From: CAVXAE01 sp044225565
GTDB lineage: Bacteria; Pseudomonadota; Gammaproteobacteria; Steroidobacterales; Steroidobacteraceae
Assembly (NCBI GenBank): GCA_044225565.1
Contig: JBGAIL010000106.1
Location: 1-17,587, forward strand
Direction of reading: 5' to 3'
DNA: 17,587 bases
The notes beneath the pieces are model-generated. The model was given only the letters and a program-made list of their open reading frames with translations. It was not told the DNA's origin and did not search any database. The translations under genes were made by a program, and so were the position numbers. This document shows positions 1 to 6,948 of the stretch, piece after piece. The number at the start of each line of letters is the position of its first letter. The stretch's first letter is position 1.

Positions 1-810
1 GTCACCTTCGGCGGCGGGCAGGAGCAGGGCTTGCGCCCGGGCACATTGCCCACACATCAGATCGTGGGCTTCGGTGAGGCCTGCGCGCTGGCCGCGCAGC
101 GGCTGGGGGAGCAGCAGAAGCTCGTCGAGCTGCGCGACAGGCTGTGGAAGTCGCTGGCCGAATTGCCGGCAGTGCATCTCAACGCGGAGGCCGCGCCGCG
201 CGTGGCCCACATTCTGAATGTGTCTTTCGAGGGAGTGGAGGGAGAGAGTCTGGTGATGGGGCTTGCGGAGCTCGCGCTGTCGACCGGTTCGGCCTGCAAT
301 TCGGCTTCGGCCGAGCCTTCATACGTGCTGCGCGCGCTCGGGCGCGATGCCCAGCTCGCGCAGAGCTCCTTGCGATTCAGTTTCGGGCGCTCCACCACGC
401 GTGCGGACGTCGATGCGGCAGCCGCCGCAGTGAAGCGGGAAGTGCTCCGCTTGCGTGCGCTCTCGCCCGCTTCCGGGGCGAACCCGTTCGCGGGCGTTAC
501 GCCAACGGGCGCGCTCGTCACCGGCGAGGCCGGAAGCCCCGCGCAGGAGGCATGGGTCCGCTTCCATCTGCTCGTCGAAGGCGATGCTGTGAAGGCCGCA
601 CGGTTCCAGGCTTACGGCTGCCCCCATACTCTGGCTGCCGCGTCCTGGCTCACGGAGCGCCTGCCGGGTCGGCAACGTGACCCACTTGTTATCGGCGAGC
701 CGCGAGAATGGGCGCGGACGCTCGAGGTGCCGGTCGAGAAGCTCGGCCGGCTGCTGATCGTCGAAGACGCACTGCGTGAATGTCTGCAACACTGGCCCGC
801 GAGGCCTTAA
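1..810 (+). CDS. iscS: Cysteine desulfurase with degenerate IscU-like C-terminal domain (5' partial)
   Basis: The frame is open from base 1, so the N-terminal part, including the PLP lysine, lies outside the window. The first visible residues include GGGQEQGLRPGTLPTHQIVG, the IscS pattern. The loop STGSACNSASAEPSYVLRAL holds the catalytic persulfide cysteine (codon 295-297), and SSLRFSFGR follows. IscS-type enzymes take sulfur from cysteine as a persulfide and pass it to scaffold proteins. Here about 100 further residues follow the desulfurase fold and resemble IscU: RFQAYGCPHTLAAASWLTE matches the IscU segment around its second ligand cysteine, and EDALRECL matches the last helix. Of the three IscU ligand cysteines only the YGC one (619-621) remains; the CGD slot reads TGE (520-528) and the third slot is Arg (748-750). 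The gene ends 16 bp before iscA. The desulfurase call is firm; the IscU-like tail is my alignment from memory. Confidence 0.88.
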   Translation, partial: VTFGGGQEQGLRPGTLPTHQIVGFGEACALAAQRLGEQQKLVELRDRLWKSLAELPAVHLNAEAAPRVAHILNVSFEGVEGESLVMGLAELALSTGSACNSASAEPSYVLRALGRDAQLAQSSLRFSFGRSTTRADVDAAAAAVKREVLRLRALSPASGANPFAGVTPTGALVTGEAGSPAQEAWVRFHLLVEGDAVKAARFQAYGCPHTLAAASWLTERLPGRQRDPLVIGEPREWARTLEVPVEKLGRLLIVEDALRECLQHWPARP

Positions 811-826
811 ACTGCATACCCCAACG

Positions 827-1150
827 ATGGCCATCTCACTCACCGAATCCGCCGCCGAACGCGTCAGGACCTTTCTCGCCGCCCGCGGGCAGGGCATCGG
901 GCTGCGCCTCGGAGTCCGCAAGACCGGCTGCTCAGGCTTCGCCTACGTCATCAACTACGCGGATGCCGCCCAGCCGGACGACCTCGTGTTCGAGGACCGC
1001 GGCGTCAAGGTGTTCGTGGACCCCGCCAGCCTGCCGCTCGTCAACGGCACCATCGTGGACTTCGTGAAGCAGGGCCTGAACGAGGCCTTCCGCTTCCGCA
1101 ACCCCAACGTGAAGGGGGAGTGCGGCTGCGGGGAGAGCTTCAACGTTTGA
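827..1150 (+). CDS. iscA: Iron-sulfur cluster assembly protein IscA
   Basis: A 107-residue A-type carrier, the same length as E. coli IscA and collinear with it throughout. It delivers Fe-S clusters or iron to apoproteins in the cytoplasm. The three invariant cysteines are present: one in TGCSGFAY near residue 35 and two in ECGCGES near the C-terminus. VFEDRGVKVFVDPASL and GTIVDFVKQGLNEAF are further family signatures. ATG at 827 is chosen because MAISLTESAA aligns with the family N-terminus; upstream in-frame codons overlap the desulfurase gene. It is 16 bp downstream of the desulfurase, so the two probably form one operon. No hscB, hscA or fdx follows. Confidence 0.96.
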   Translation: MAISLTESAAERVRTFLAARGQGIGLRLGVRKTGCSGFAYVINYADAAQPDDLVFEDRGVKVFVDPASLPLVNGTIVDFVKQGLNEAFRFRNPNVKGECGCGESFNV

Positions 1151-1157
1151 GGGCTGG

Positions 1158-1179
1158 AAATACTCGATCGAGTATTTTT
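1158..1179. terminator. Palindromic stem between convergent iscA and hipA, probable bidirectional terminator
   Basis: A perfect 20-bp palindrome (1158-1177; half-site AAATACTCGA) lies 8 bp after the iscA stop and about 33 bp beyond the hipA stop on the other strand. On the plus strand the stem runs into five T residues; on the minus strand it ends in TTT. As RNA it would form an 8-bp stem with a GATC loop. The AT-rich arms and the position between convergent genes suit a bidirectional terminator. The stem is only moderately stable, so a protein-binding site is also possible. Confidence 0.5.
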
Positions 1180-1209
1180 GCGCTCATGGGCGATCGGGTA
1201 TGCCCCGAC

Positions 1210-2544
1210 TCAGGCCGGCTGTTCCCGCAGGCGCTTCGCGGCCGCCTGCACCCCCTTGAAGATGCTTTCGGCGATCTGCGCTGGAAACTCCCGCGGCAGC
1301 GCTGCCTGGGCTGTGGCGAGCGCTCTGGGGGTGGATTCCAGGATTTCCTCGATGAGCGACTCGATCTCTCCCTGCATTCCGCAACGCCTGGCAGTCTCCG
1401 TCCAGTGCCGGCGCATGATCTTGTCCCAATGGTAGTGACGGTTGCTGCCTTCCACGGCCATCGCCATCTTCACCTTGCGAGGTGACAGGCTCCGGCTGCC
1501 GTGGCCGAGGACGGGATGCGCCGAAAGCACATCGTAGCGAGGCGTCATCCGGTACTGCCCCTGCGGCAGCAGGAACAGGCTGAAATTCTTCGCGTGACCG
1601 TCGATCGCGCAGAGCAGCCAGAAGACGAGTTGCGTGCGCATGAAATCCCTTCGATCCGCCGCGGACTGCGTCGAGCCGAGCAGCAGCTCGAGGATGCGCC
1701 GGATCCCGGGCCCGCCGTCGCTTTCGTACTTCATGCCGGGCGGCGTACCCGTAGCCTGACAGAAGTCCTCCTGAGGCAGGCGAATCCACCAGCGGCCGTC
1801 ATCCGCGAGCCGGCGGTCGAAACGTTCGACGACCAGCGTCTTGTAGCGGCCGAACGTCTGCATCTCGCAACGGGCAACTTCGATGCCGTAGCCCCGGACG
1901 ATCTGCGAGCAGAGCCATTCGTTCTCGACCGATGTGCTGAGATCGATGCCGGTGATGCCTGTGCCGATGGGTAGCTTCACGATGTGCGTGGTGGGCGTCG
2001 TGCCGAGCGGTCGCTGCCAGCCTCCTTCGTGCCGCAGGAGTGCGGTCTTCTCCTGCGCGCCCGCGAGAGAGATGCGAAAGTCCCCGTCTTCATCCGGATC
2101 GCGGCCGAGCGGCGCAGGGCTCAAGGCGGAGGACAGCAGGTTTTCCACGTCCTGCGCGCTCAGTGGCTCACCGCGTATCCGTCTCACGTCCTGGGGTTTC
2201 TCGTCCCCGGGCATCAGCTGGAGTGCGCCGACGCAGTCGCGCCCTATCTCGGCCAGAAGGTCGAACGCACGGGTGGACGCCGTGGCAAAGCGGCGCTGGA
2301 TCCTCTCGCGGATCAGCCGATTGTCCGGCAGCAGGTTCTCGAAGTACGCCTCGACCTCGGCGCCACGGTACGCCTGGCTCGCAGGAAGCAGAGGCATGGA
2401 CATGGAGATTGGCCGGGCGGCTTCGCTTTCCAGCCAAGATTCCGCATAAGCGAATTCGTGCACGCCGGAGCCGAAAGCCCAATGGCCGACATGCTCGCCG
2501 TTCATCCAGACGCCGAGCGAACCGGTGCGGGTCGGTTTCACCAC
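1210..2544 (-). CDS. hipA: HipA serine/threonine kinase toxin
   Basis: A 444-residue protein, close to the 440 residues of E. coli HipA and similar along its whole length. HipA is a cytoplasmic kinase toxin; the E. coli enzyme phosphorylates glutamyl-tRNA synthetase and induces dormancy. Visible motifs include EAYFENLLPDN and FDLLAEIGRDCVGA in the N-terminal part. FRISLAGAQEKTALL carries Ser159, the counterpart of the autophosphorylated Ser150. Others are TTHIVKLPIG with Lys190, RLPQEDFCQ, YESDGGPGI, DGHAKNFS with catalytic Asp315, and RYDVLSAHPV with metal-binding Asp338. All kinase residues I can check are intact, so the toxin is predicted active. The start is GTG at 2544, overlapping the end of hipB by 7 bases (GTGGTGA), typical of translational coupling. 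It lies convergent to iscA. Confidence 0.95.
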   Translation of the reverse strand: MVKPTRTGSLGVWMNGEHVGHWAFGSGVHEFAYAESWLESEAARPISMSMPLLPASQAYRGAEVEAYFENLLPDNRLIRERIQRRFATASTRAFDLLAEIGRDCVGALQLMPGDEKPQDVRRIRGEPLSAQDVENLLSSALSPAPLGRDPDEDGDFRISLAGAQEKTALLRHEGGWQRPLGTTPTTHIVKLPIGTGITGIDLSTSVENEWLCSQIVRGYGIEVARCEMQTFGRYKTLVVERFDRRLADDGRWWIRLPQEDFCQATGTPPGMKYESDGGPGIRRILELLLGSTQSAADRRDFMRTQLVFWLLCAIDGHAKNFSLFLLPQGQYRMTPRYDVLSAHPVLGHGSRSLSPRKVKMAMAVEGSNRHYHWDKIMRRHWTETARRCGMQGEIESLIEEILESTPRALATAQAALPREFPAQIAESIFKGVQAAAKRLREQPA

Positions 2545-2807
2545 GCGTCACCGCGCTTCGCTTTGATCTTTCGGGAGCGGGACGGAGGCCCGGTCCGATC
2601 GCGCACGACGAAGTCGAGCTCCAGGGTCGAAGCGAGCCTGAAGAGGCGCTCCAGGCTGGACTTGCTCGGATCGGCCTCGAGGCTCGAGATCTCGCTCTGG
2701 CGCAGCCCGATGCGGCTGCCTGCCTGCGCCTGGGTGATGCCTTTATCGCGGCGCAGGCCTTTGAGGATCTGGCCGAGCTGGCGGGGCGTCTTGCAGAGGT
2801 AGTCCAC
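2538..2807 (-). CDS. hipB: HipB antitoxin, XRE-family DNA-binding repressor
   Basis: An 89-residue protein, matching the 88 residues of E. coli HipB. Residues about 9 to 62 form an XRE helix-turn-helix: QLGQILKGLRRDKGITQAQ, then GSRIGLRQSEISSLE, then SSLERLFRLASTLEL. The C-terminus is basic and ends in Trp, as E. coli HipB also does. HipB binds HipA as a dimer, neutralises it and represses the operon. The start is GTG at 2807, with only a weak ribosome site, and an operator half-site (TATCGCCT, 2810-2817) covers the position of that site. It is the first gene of the hipBA pair and is divergent from ndk across 143 bp. Confidence 0.92.
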   Translation of the reverse strand: MDYLCKTPRQLGQILKGLRRDKGITQAQAGSRIGLRQSEISSLEADPSKSSLERLFRLASTLELDFVVRDRTGPPSRSRKIKAKRGDAW

Positions 2808-2809
2808 GG

Positions 2810-2881
2810 TATCGCCTTTGCCTGATATCCAGTCGATATCAGCTTTATATGATATTCCGGGAATATTGTCTATAGGCGATA
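2810..2881. promoter_or_regulatory. Candidate HipB operator/promoter region upstream of hipB
   Basis: An AT-rich segment in a GC-rich window, with three nested symmetries. TATCGCCT (2810-2817) is repeated inverted as AGGCGATA (2874-2881). CTGATAT (2822-2828) is inverted as ATATCAG (2836-2842) across 7 bases. ATATTCC (2852-2858) is inverted as GGAATAT (2860-2866) around one G. E. coli HipB binds several spaced palindromes upstream of its own operon, so a multi-operator arrangement is expected. Which of these repeats HipB really contacts is inference. Confidence 0.6.
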
Positions 2882-2891
2882 AAAGTCCCTC

Positions 2892-2920
2892 TTACCGAGC
2901 TGCCCCTTCCCGGGTAGACT
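2892..2920 (+). promoter_or_regulatory. Predicted ndk promoter
   Basis: TTACCG (2892-2897), a 17-base spacer and TAGACT (2915-2920) give a sigma-70-like arrangement 30 bp before the ndk start. The -10 box matches the consensus at 4 of 6 positions; the -35 box is weak. The same TAGACT box, in the shared context GGGTAGACT, lies upstream of rlmN. Confidence 0.4.
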
Positions 2921-2950
2921 CGCGCGCCTTTTCACCCCGGAGATCCCCGC

Positions 2951-3376
2951 ATGGCGCTCGAGCGCACCCTGTCCATCGTCAAGCCCGACGGCGTCGGCCG
3001 CAACCTCATCGGCGAGGTGTATCGCCGCTTCGAGCAGGCGGGCCTCAGCATCGTGGCCGCCCGCATGGCCCACCTGTCCCAGCGCGAGGCGGAAGCCTTC
3101 TACGCCGTGCACAAGGAGCGCCCGTTCTACGGCGACCTCGTGCGCTACATGACCTCCGGCCCGGTGATGATCCAGGTGCTCGAGGGCGAGGGCGCCATCG
3201 CGAAGAACCGCGAGATCATGGGTGCCACGGACCCCAAGAAGGCCACCAAGGGCACCATCCGCGCGGATCTGGCCGAGAGCATCGAGCGCAACGTGGTGCA
3301 CGGCTCCGACGCCGCCGACACCGCGGCCCGCGAGATCGCCTTCTTCTTCGCCGGCACCGCGTTGCACTCGCGCTGA
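2951..3376 (+). CDS. ndk: Nucleoside diphosphate kinase
   Basis: A 141-residue enzyme, the usual bacterial NDK length. It transfers the gamma phosphate between nucleoside tri- and diphosphates through a phosphohistidine and balances NTP and dNTP pools. The N-terminus ERTLSIVKPDGVGRNLIG is the family signature. KERPFYGDLVRYMTSGPV, MGATDPKKATKGTIRADLA and the active-site segment NVVHGSDAADTA, with His117, are all present. The ATG start at 2951 is unambiguous. It is read away from hipBA and precedes rlmN by 176 bp, a gap that holds a separate predicted promoter. Confidence 0.98.
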   Translation: MALERTLSIVKPDGVGRNLIGEVYRRFEQAGLSIVAARMAHLSQREAEAFYAVHKERPFYGDLVRYMTSGPVMIQVLEGEGAIAKNREIMGATDPKKATKGTIRADLAESIERNVVHGSDAADTAAREIAFFFAGTALHSR

Positions 3377-3469
3377 CACCAGCCGCTCGCACCGGTGCCG
3401 CAGCGGTCATGTCGCGGGGCGCCGGGCCTAAAAACGCTTAGGAAACCGGCACTTCCGGCGCGCCCGGCG

Positions 3470-3499
3470 TTGGCGTTGCCGGGATGGCCGGGGTAGACT
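3470..3499 (+). promoter_or_regulatory. Predicted promoter of the rlmN-pilW-hisS block
   Basis: TTGGCG (3470-3475), an 18-base spacer and TAGACT (3494-3499) lie 53 bp before the chosen rlmN start. An in-frame ATG at 3484 would lie upstream of the -10 box, so this promoter argues for the 3553 start. Confidence 0.4.
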
Positions 3500-3552
3500 T
3501 CGCGGCTTCGCCGGGGGCACGAGCGCCCCGTCCGCATTCCAACGATGGCCCT

Positions 3553-4779
3553 ATGTCCACCCCGTCCGCACCAGAACGCGTGAACCTGCTCGGCCTCGAA
3601 CGGCCGGCGCTGGATTCGTTCGTGCAGGAGCTGGGCAACAAGCCGTTCCGCGCCCGCCAGCTCATGGGCTGGCTGTACAAGAAGGGCGTGGGCGACTTCG
3701 CCGCCATGACGGACCTCGCCAAGGATTTCCGGGCGCAGCTCGCCGGGCGCGCCGAGATCCGCCTGCCCGAGATCGTGAGCGAGCAGCGCTCCGCCGACGG
3801 CACGCGCAAGTGGCTGCTCCGCGCGCCTGCCGGCGTGGAAGGTGGCGGTGGCGCAGGCGGAAGCGCCAGCCAGCTCGCCCCGCGCGGCAGCGGCGCGCAG
3901 GCCATCGAGATGGTCTTCATCCCCGAAGACGACCGCGGCACGCTCTGCATCTCTTCGCAGGTGGGCTGCGTGCTGGATTGCTCCTTCTGCTCGACGGCCC
4001 AGCAGGGCTTCAACCGCAACCTCACCACGGCCGAGATCGTGGGGCAGGTGATGCTGGCCAAGCGCGAGCTGGGTGAGTTCGCCGGCGCGCGAGGCGCCGT
4101 GGCGACGGCTGCTCCTGGCGAGGAGGGCAGCACTCGTGAGCGCATCGTCACCAACGTGGTGTTCATGGGCATGGGCGAGCCGCTCGCGAACTTCCGCAAC
4201 GTGGTGCCGGCGCTGCGCATCCTCACGGACGACATCGGTTTCGACCTCTCGCGTCGCCGCGTCACGCTCTCCACATCCGGCCTCGTGCCGCAGATGTACA
4301 AGCTCGCCGAGGAAGTGAACATCGCGCTCGCGGTCTCGCTGCACGCGCCGGACGACGAGCTGCGCAACGAGCTCGTGCCCATCAACCGCAAGCATCCCAT
4401 CGCGGAGCTGCTCGAGGCGTGCTGGCACTACAACGACGAGCAGAACGGCCGCAGCGTCACCTTCGAATACGTGATGCTGGATGGCGTGAACGACTCGCTC
4501 GCGCAGGCACGCCAGCTCGCGCGGCTCATGAAGGGGCACCCCGCCAAGATGAACCTCATTCCCTTCAATCCGTTCCCGGGCACGCAGTACCGGCGCTCGC
4601 CCGCGCACGTCATCAAGGCATTCCGGGACGAGCTGATCCAGCGCGGAGTGCTCGCCACCATCCGCCGTACGCGTGGGGACGACATCGACGCCGCCTGCGG
4701 GCAGCTGGCCGGTCGCGTCATCGACCGCACCACCGTGCGGCTCGGCAACAAGGTCATCGGCGTGGCGGTGCAGGCATGA
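3553..4779 (+). CDS. rlmN: Dual-specificity RNA methyltransferase RlmN
   Basis: A 408-residue radical-SAM enzyme that methylates C2 of A2503 in 23S rRNA and, in E. coli, A37 of certain tRNAs. The cluster motif CVLDCSFC (Cys139, Cys143, Cys146) binds the 4Fe-4S cluster. GEP in FMGMGEPLANF and the Cys382 in RGDDIDAACGQLAG, the methyl-carrying cysteine, are present; Cys132 in GTLCISSQ aligns with E. coli Cys118. ATG at 3553 is preferred because MSTPSAPERVNLLGL fits the family N-terminus. Compared with the 384-residue E. coli protein there are two low-complexity insertions: Gly/Ala/Ser-rich residues about 95-117 and Ala/Gly-rich residues about 178-195. The stop overlaps the pilW start in ATGA. 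Confidence 0.97.
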   Translation: MSTPSAPERVNLLGLERPALDSFVQELGNKPFRARQLMGWLYKKGVGDFAAMTDLAKDFRAQLAGRAEIRLPEIVSEQRSADGTRKWLLRAPAGVEGGGGAGGSASQLAPRGSGAQAIEMVFIPEDDRGTLCISSQVGCVLDCSFCSTAQQGFNRNLTTAEIVGQVMLAKRELGEFAGARGAVATAAPGEEGSTRERIVTNVVFMGMGEPLANFRNVVPALRILTDDIGFDLSRRRVTLSTSGLVPQMYKLAEEVNIALAVSLHAPDDELRNELVPINRKHPIAELLEACWHYNDEQNGRSVTFEYVMLDGVNDSLAQARQLARLMKGHPAKMNLIPFNPFPGTQYRRSPAHVIKAFRDELIQRGVLATIRRTRGDDIDAACGQLAGRVIDRTTVRLGNKVIGVAVQA

Positions 4780-5609
4780 GCGCGAAGGTGGGAACGCCCA
4801 AGAGCCGTGGCGAGCGGGCAGGCCTGGTGGCGGCCGGCGGTGCGCTCGCGGCGCATGTTCGAGCCGCCACTATCGTTGCAGCGCTCAGCCTCGCCGCCTG
4901 CTCGAGCACGCCGGGTCCTCGCGAATCCACCCCGCGCGACAACGCGGCCAACTACAACCTGCAGCTCGGGGTTGCCTACCTGCAGCAGGGCAACCTGCCC
5001 GTCGCGAAGGAAAAGCTCGAGCGCGCGGAGAAGCAAAGTCCCCGCGACCCGCACGTGCACAGCGCGCTCGCGCTGCTCTATGAGCGCCTCGAGAAGCCCG
5101 CACAGGTGGACGAGCACTACCGCACCGCCGTTCGCCTCGCGCCGGACGACCCGGAAATCAACAACAACTACGCCGTCTATCTGTGCAAAACCGGCCGCAC
5201 GGAAGATGGTGTGAAGCGCTTCCTGCAGGCCGCGCGCAACCCGCTCTACGGCACGCCGGCCGCCGCCTACACGAACGCGGGGGTCTGCCTGCGCAACGCG
5301 AAGCGGTTCGACGAAGCCCAGACCAATTTCATAGCGGCGCTGCGCGCCCGGCCCAACTTCTCCGAAGCGGCCTATCAGCTCGGCGACCTCGACCTGGAGC
5401 GCGGAAGACCGCAGAACACGCGAGCGCAGATCGACAGCTACATGGTTACGTTCGCCGCCACCCCCGATCTGCTGCTGCTTGGCGTGCGCGCCGCCCAGGC
5501 GCAAGGCGATCGCACGGCCGCGGAACAGTACGCCCGCCGCCTGCGCGCCGAATTCCCGGGCTCCCGACAGACGCGATCGCTTCCCGATCTGCTCCGCAAC
5601 CCCGGCTGA
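4776..5609 (+). CDS. pilW: Type IV pilus biogenesis/stability lipoprotein PilW (PilF)
   Basis: A 277-residue TPR lipoprotein. In Pseudomonas and Neisseria this family helps assemble or stabilise the PilQ secretin in the outer membrane. VAALSLAAC|SS at residues 34-44 is a clear lipobox with Cys42 as lipidation site. TPR-type helices follow: NYNLQLGVAYLQQGNLPVA, HSALALLYERLEKPAQVDEH, INNNYAVYLCKTGRTEDGV, AYTNAGVCLRNAKRFDEA and AAYQLGDLDLERGRPQN. ATG at 4776 overlaps the rlmN stop as ATGA. It gives an unusually long N-region before the hydrophobic stretch, so a later start is conceivable. The position between rlmN and hisS matches pilW in relatives. The rodZ and ispG genes that often follow are absent. 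Confidence 0.9.
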   Translation: MSAKVGTPKSRGERAGLVAAGGALAAHVRAATIVAALSLAACSSTPGPRESTPRDNAANYNLQLGVAYLQQGNLPVAKEKLERAEKQSPRDPHVHSALALLYERLEKPAQVDEHYRTAVRLAPDDPEINNNYAVYLCKTGRTEDGVKRFLQAARNPLYGTPAAAYTNAGVCLRNAKRFDEAQTNFIAALRARPNFSEAAYQLGDLDLERGRPQNTRAQIDSYMVTFAATPDLLLLGVRAAQAQGDRTAAEQYARRLRAEFPGSRQTRSLPDLLRNPG

Positions 5610-5652
5610 TGACTTCCCAGAAAACAAACGACGCGCGCCGACGAGGCCCGCA

Positions 5653-6939
5653 ATGAGCGGCATCGTGCAACGCGTGAAGGGCATGAACGACATCCTGCCC
5701 GAAGCCATCGGTACCTGGCAGCTCCTCGAGCGCGAGATCCGCGACCTGCTCACGGGCTATGGCTTCGAGGAGATGCGCACGCCCGTGGTCGAGCACACGG
5801 AGCTCTTCAAGCGCGCCATCGGCGAGCACACGGACGTCGTCTCGAAAGAGATGTATACGTTCCAGGACCTCGGCGGGGATTTCCTCACGCTGCGCCCGGA
5901 AGCCACGGCCGGCGTCGTGCGCGCCGTCATCTCCAACAGCATGCTGCGCGGCCAGCGCTGGAAGCTGTGGTGCATCGGGCCGATGTTCCGGCACGAGAAG
6001 CCGCAGAAAGGTCGCTACCGGCAGTTCCACCAGCTCAACGTCGAGGCTATCGGCCACGCGGGTCCGGACATCGACGCGGAGCTCATCGCGATGACCGCGC
6101 GGCTGTGGAAGCGCCTGGGGCTCGAGCGCGTGCAGCTTCAGATCAACTCCCTCGGCACTCCCGAATCGCGCCGCGTGTATCGCGAGAAGCTGGTGACGTA
6201 TTTCCGCGGTCACGCTGCGAAGCTGGACGCGGACAGCCAGCGCCGCCTCGAAGGCAATCCGCTGCGCATCCTGGACAGCAAGAATCCGGACATGCAGGAG
6301 ATCGTTGCGGGAGCGCCGTTGCTCACCGAGCATCTGGACGACGAGTCGCGCGCGCATTTCGCCGCCGTCTGCGCCTCGCTCGACGACCTCGGCATTCGGT
6401 ACAGCATCAATCCGCGCCTCGTGCGCGGGCTGGACTACTACACGCGCACGGTGTTCGAGTGGATCACGGATGCGCTCGGCTCGCAGGACGCCGTGTGCTC
6501 CGGCGGCCGCTACGACGGGCTCATTTCCCAGCTGGGTGGAGAGGCGACGCCTGCTGTCGGCTTCGCCATGGGGATGGAGCGGGTCGTCGAGTTGCTCGGG
6601 CTGGCCAACCGCACACCGGCCCCCAGCGCGGCGGACGTGTACGTCGTCGTGAGCGGGGAGAAGGCGGGGGTGCAGGCCCTGGGCATCACCGAGCGCCTGC
6701 GCGACCAGCTGCCGCGCCGCGCCATCTCGCTGAACCTGGGCGGTGGCAATTTCAAGGCCCAGTTCCGGCGCGCGGACCGCAGCGGCGCCGCGCTCGCCGT
6801 CATCCTGGGCGACGACGAGCTGGCTCGCGGCGTCGCCGCCCTGAAACCTTTACGCCTGGAAGCCGGTCAGAGCGAGTGCGCGCTGGCCGACCTGCCGCAA
6901 CAAATCGAAGCAAGGCTCAACGAGCTCGCGCGCGCCTGA
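5653..6939 (+). CDS. hisS: Histidyl-tRNA synthetase
   Basis: A 428-residue class II synthetase, close to 424 in E. coli, that charges tRNA-His in the cytoplasm. QRVKGMNDILP at the N-terminus and motif 1 around FEEMRTPVVEHTELF are typical. TLRPEATAGVVRA, motif 2 FRHEKPQKGRYRQFHQ (residues about 112-127), the histidine-binding segment RGLDYYTRTVFEW (258-270) and motif 3 AVGFAMGMERV (301-311) are all intact. The C-terminal anticodon-binding domain is complete and includes GGGNFKAQFRRADRSGA. The ATG at 5653 follows a GAGG ribosome site and lies 43 bp after pilW. The gene ends 9 bp before yfgM. Confidence 0.98.
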   Translation: MSGIVQRVKGMNDILPEAIGTWQLLEREIRDLLTGYGFEEMRTPVVEHTELFKRAIGEHTDVVSKEMYTFQDLGGDFLTLRPEATAGVVRAVISNSMLRGQRWKLWCIGPMFRHEKPQKGRYRQFHQLNVEAIGHAGPDIDAELIAMTARLWKRLGLERVQLQINSLGTPESRRVYREKLVTYFRGHAAKLDADSQRRLEGNPLRILDSKNPDMQEIVAGAPLLTEHLDDESRAHFAAVCASLDDLGIRYSINPRLVRGLDYYTRTVFEWITDALGSQDAVCSGGRYDGLISQLGGEATPAVGFAMGMERVVELLGLANRTPAPSAADVYVVVSGEKAGVQALGITERLRDQLPRRAISLNLGGGNFKAQFRRADRSGAALAVILGDDELARGVAALKPLRLEAGQSECALADLPQQIEARLNELARA

Positions 6940-6948
6940 GGAGATTCC

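Noticed and set aside
3383..3442. Two small stem-loops after ndk (CCGCT/AGCGG around GCACCGGTGC, and CCTAA/TTAGG with a 6-base loop) as a terminator
   Set aside because: Neither is followed by a T tract and the second stem is only 5 bp. GC-rich intergenic DNA gives such stems by chance.
3484..3552. Earlier in-frame ATG for rlmN at 3484
   Set aside because: The extra 23 residues are not family-like and the codon lies before the predicted -10 box; the 3553 start fits the family better.
3145..4608. A 487-codon open frame antisense to ndk and rlmN, plus similar long antisense frames such as 9352-10470 and 15320-16774
   Set aside because: High GC makes long open frames common opposite real genes. 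These translate to Arg/Ala/His-rich sequence without domains, and the sense genes are certain.
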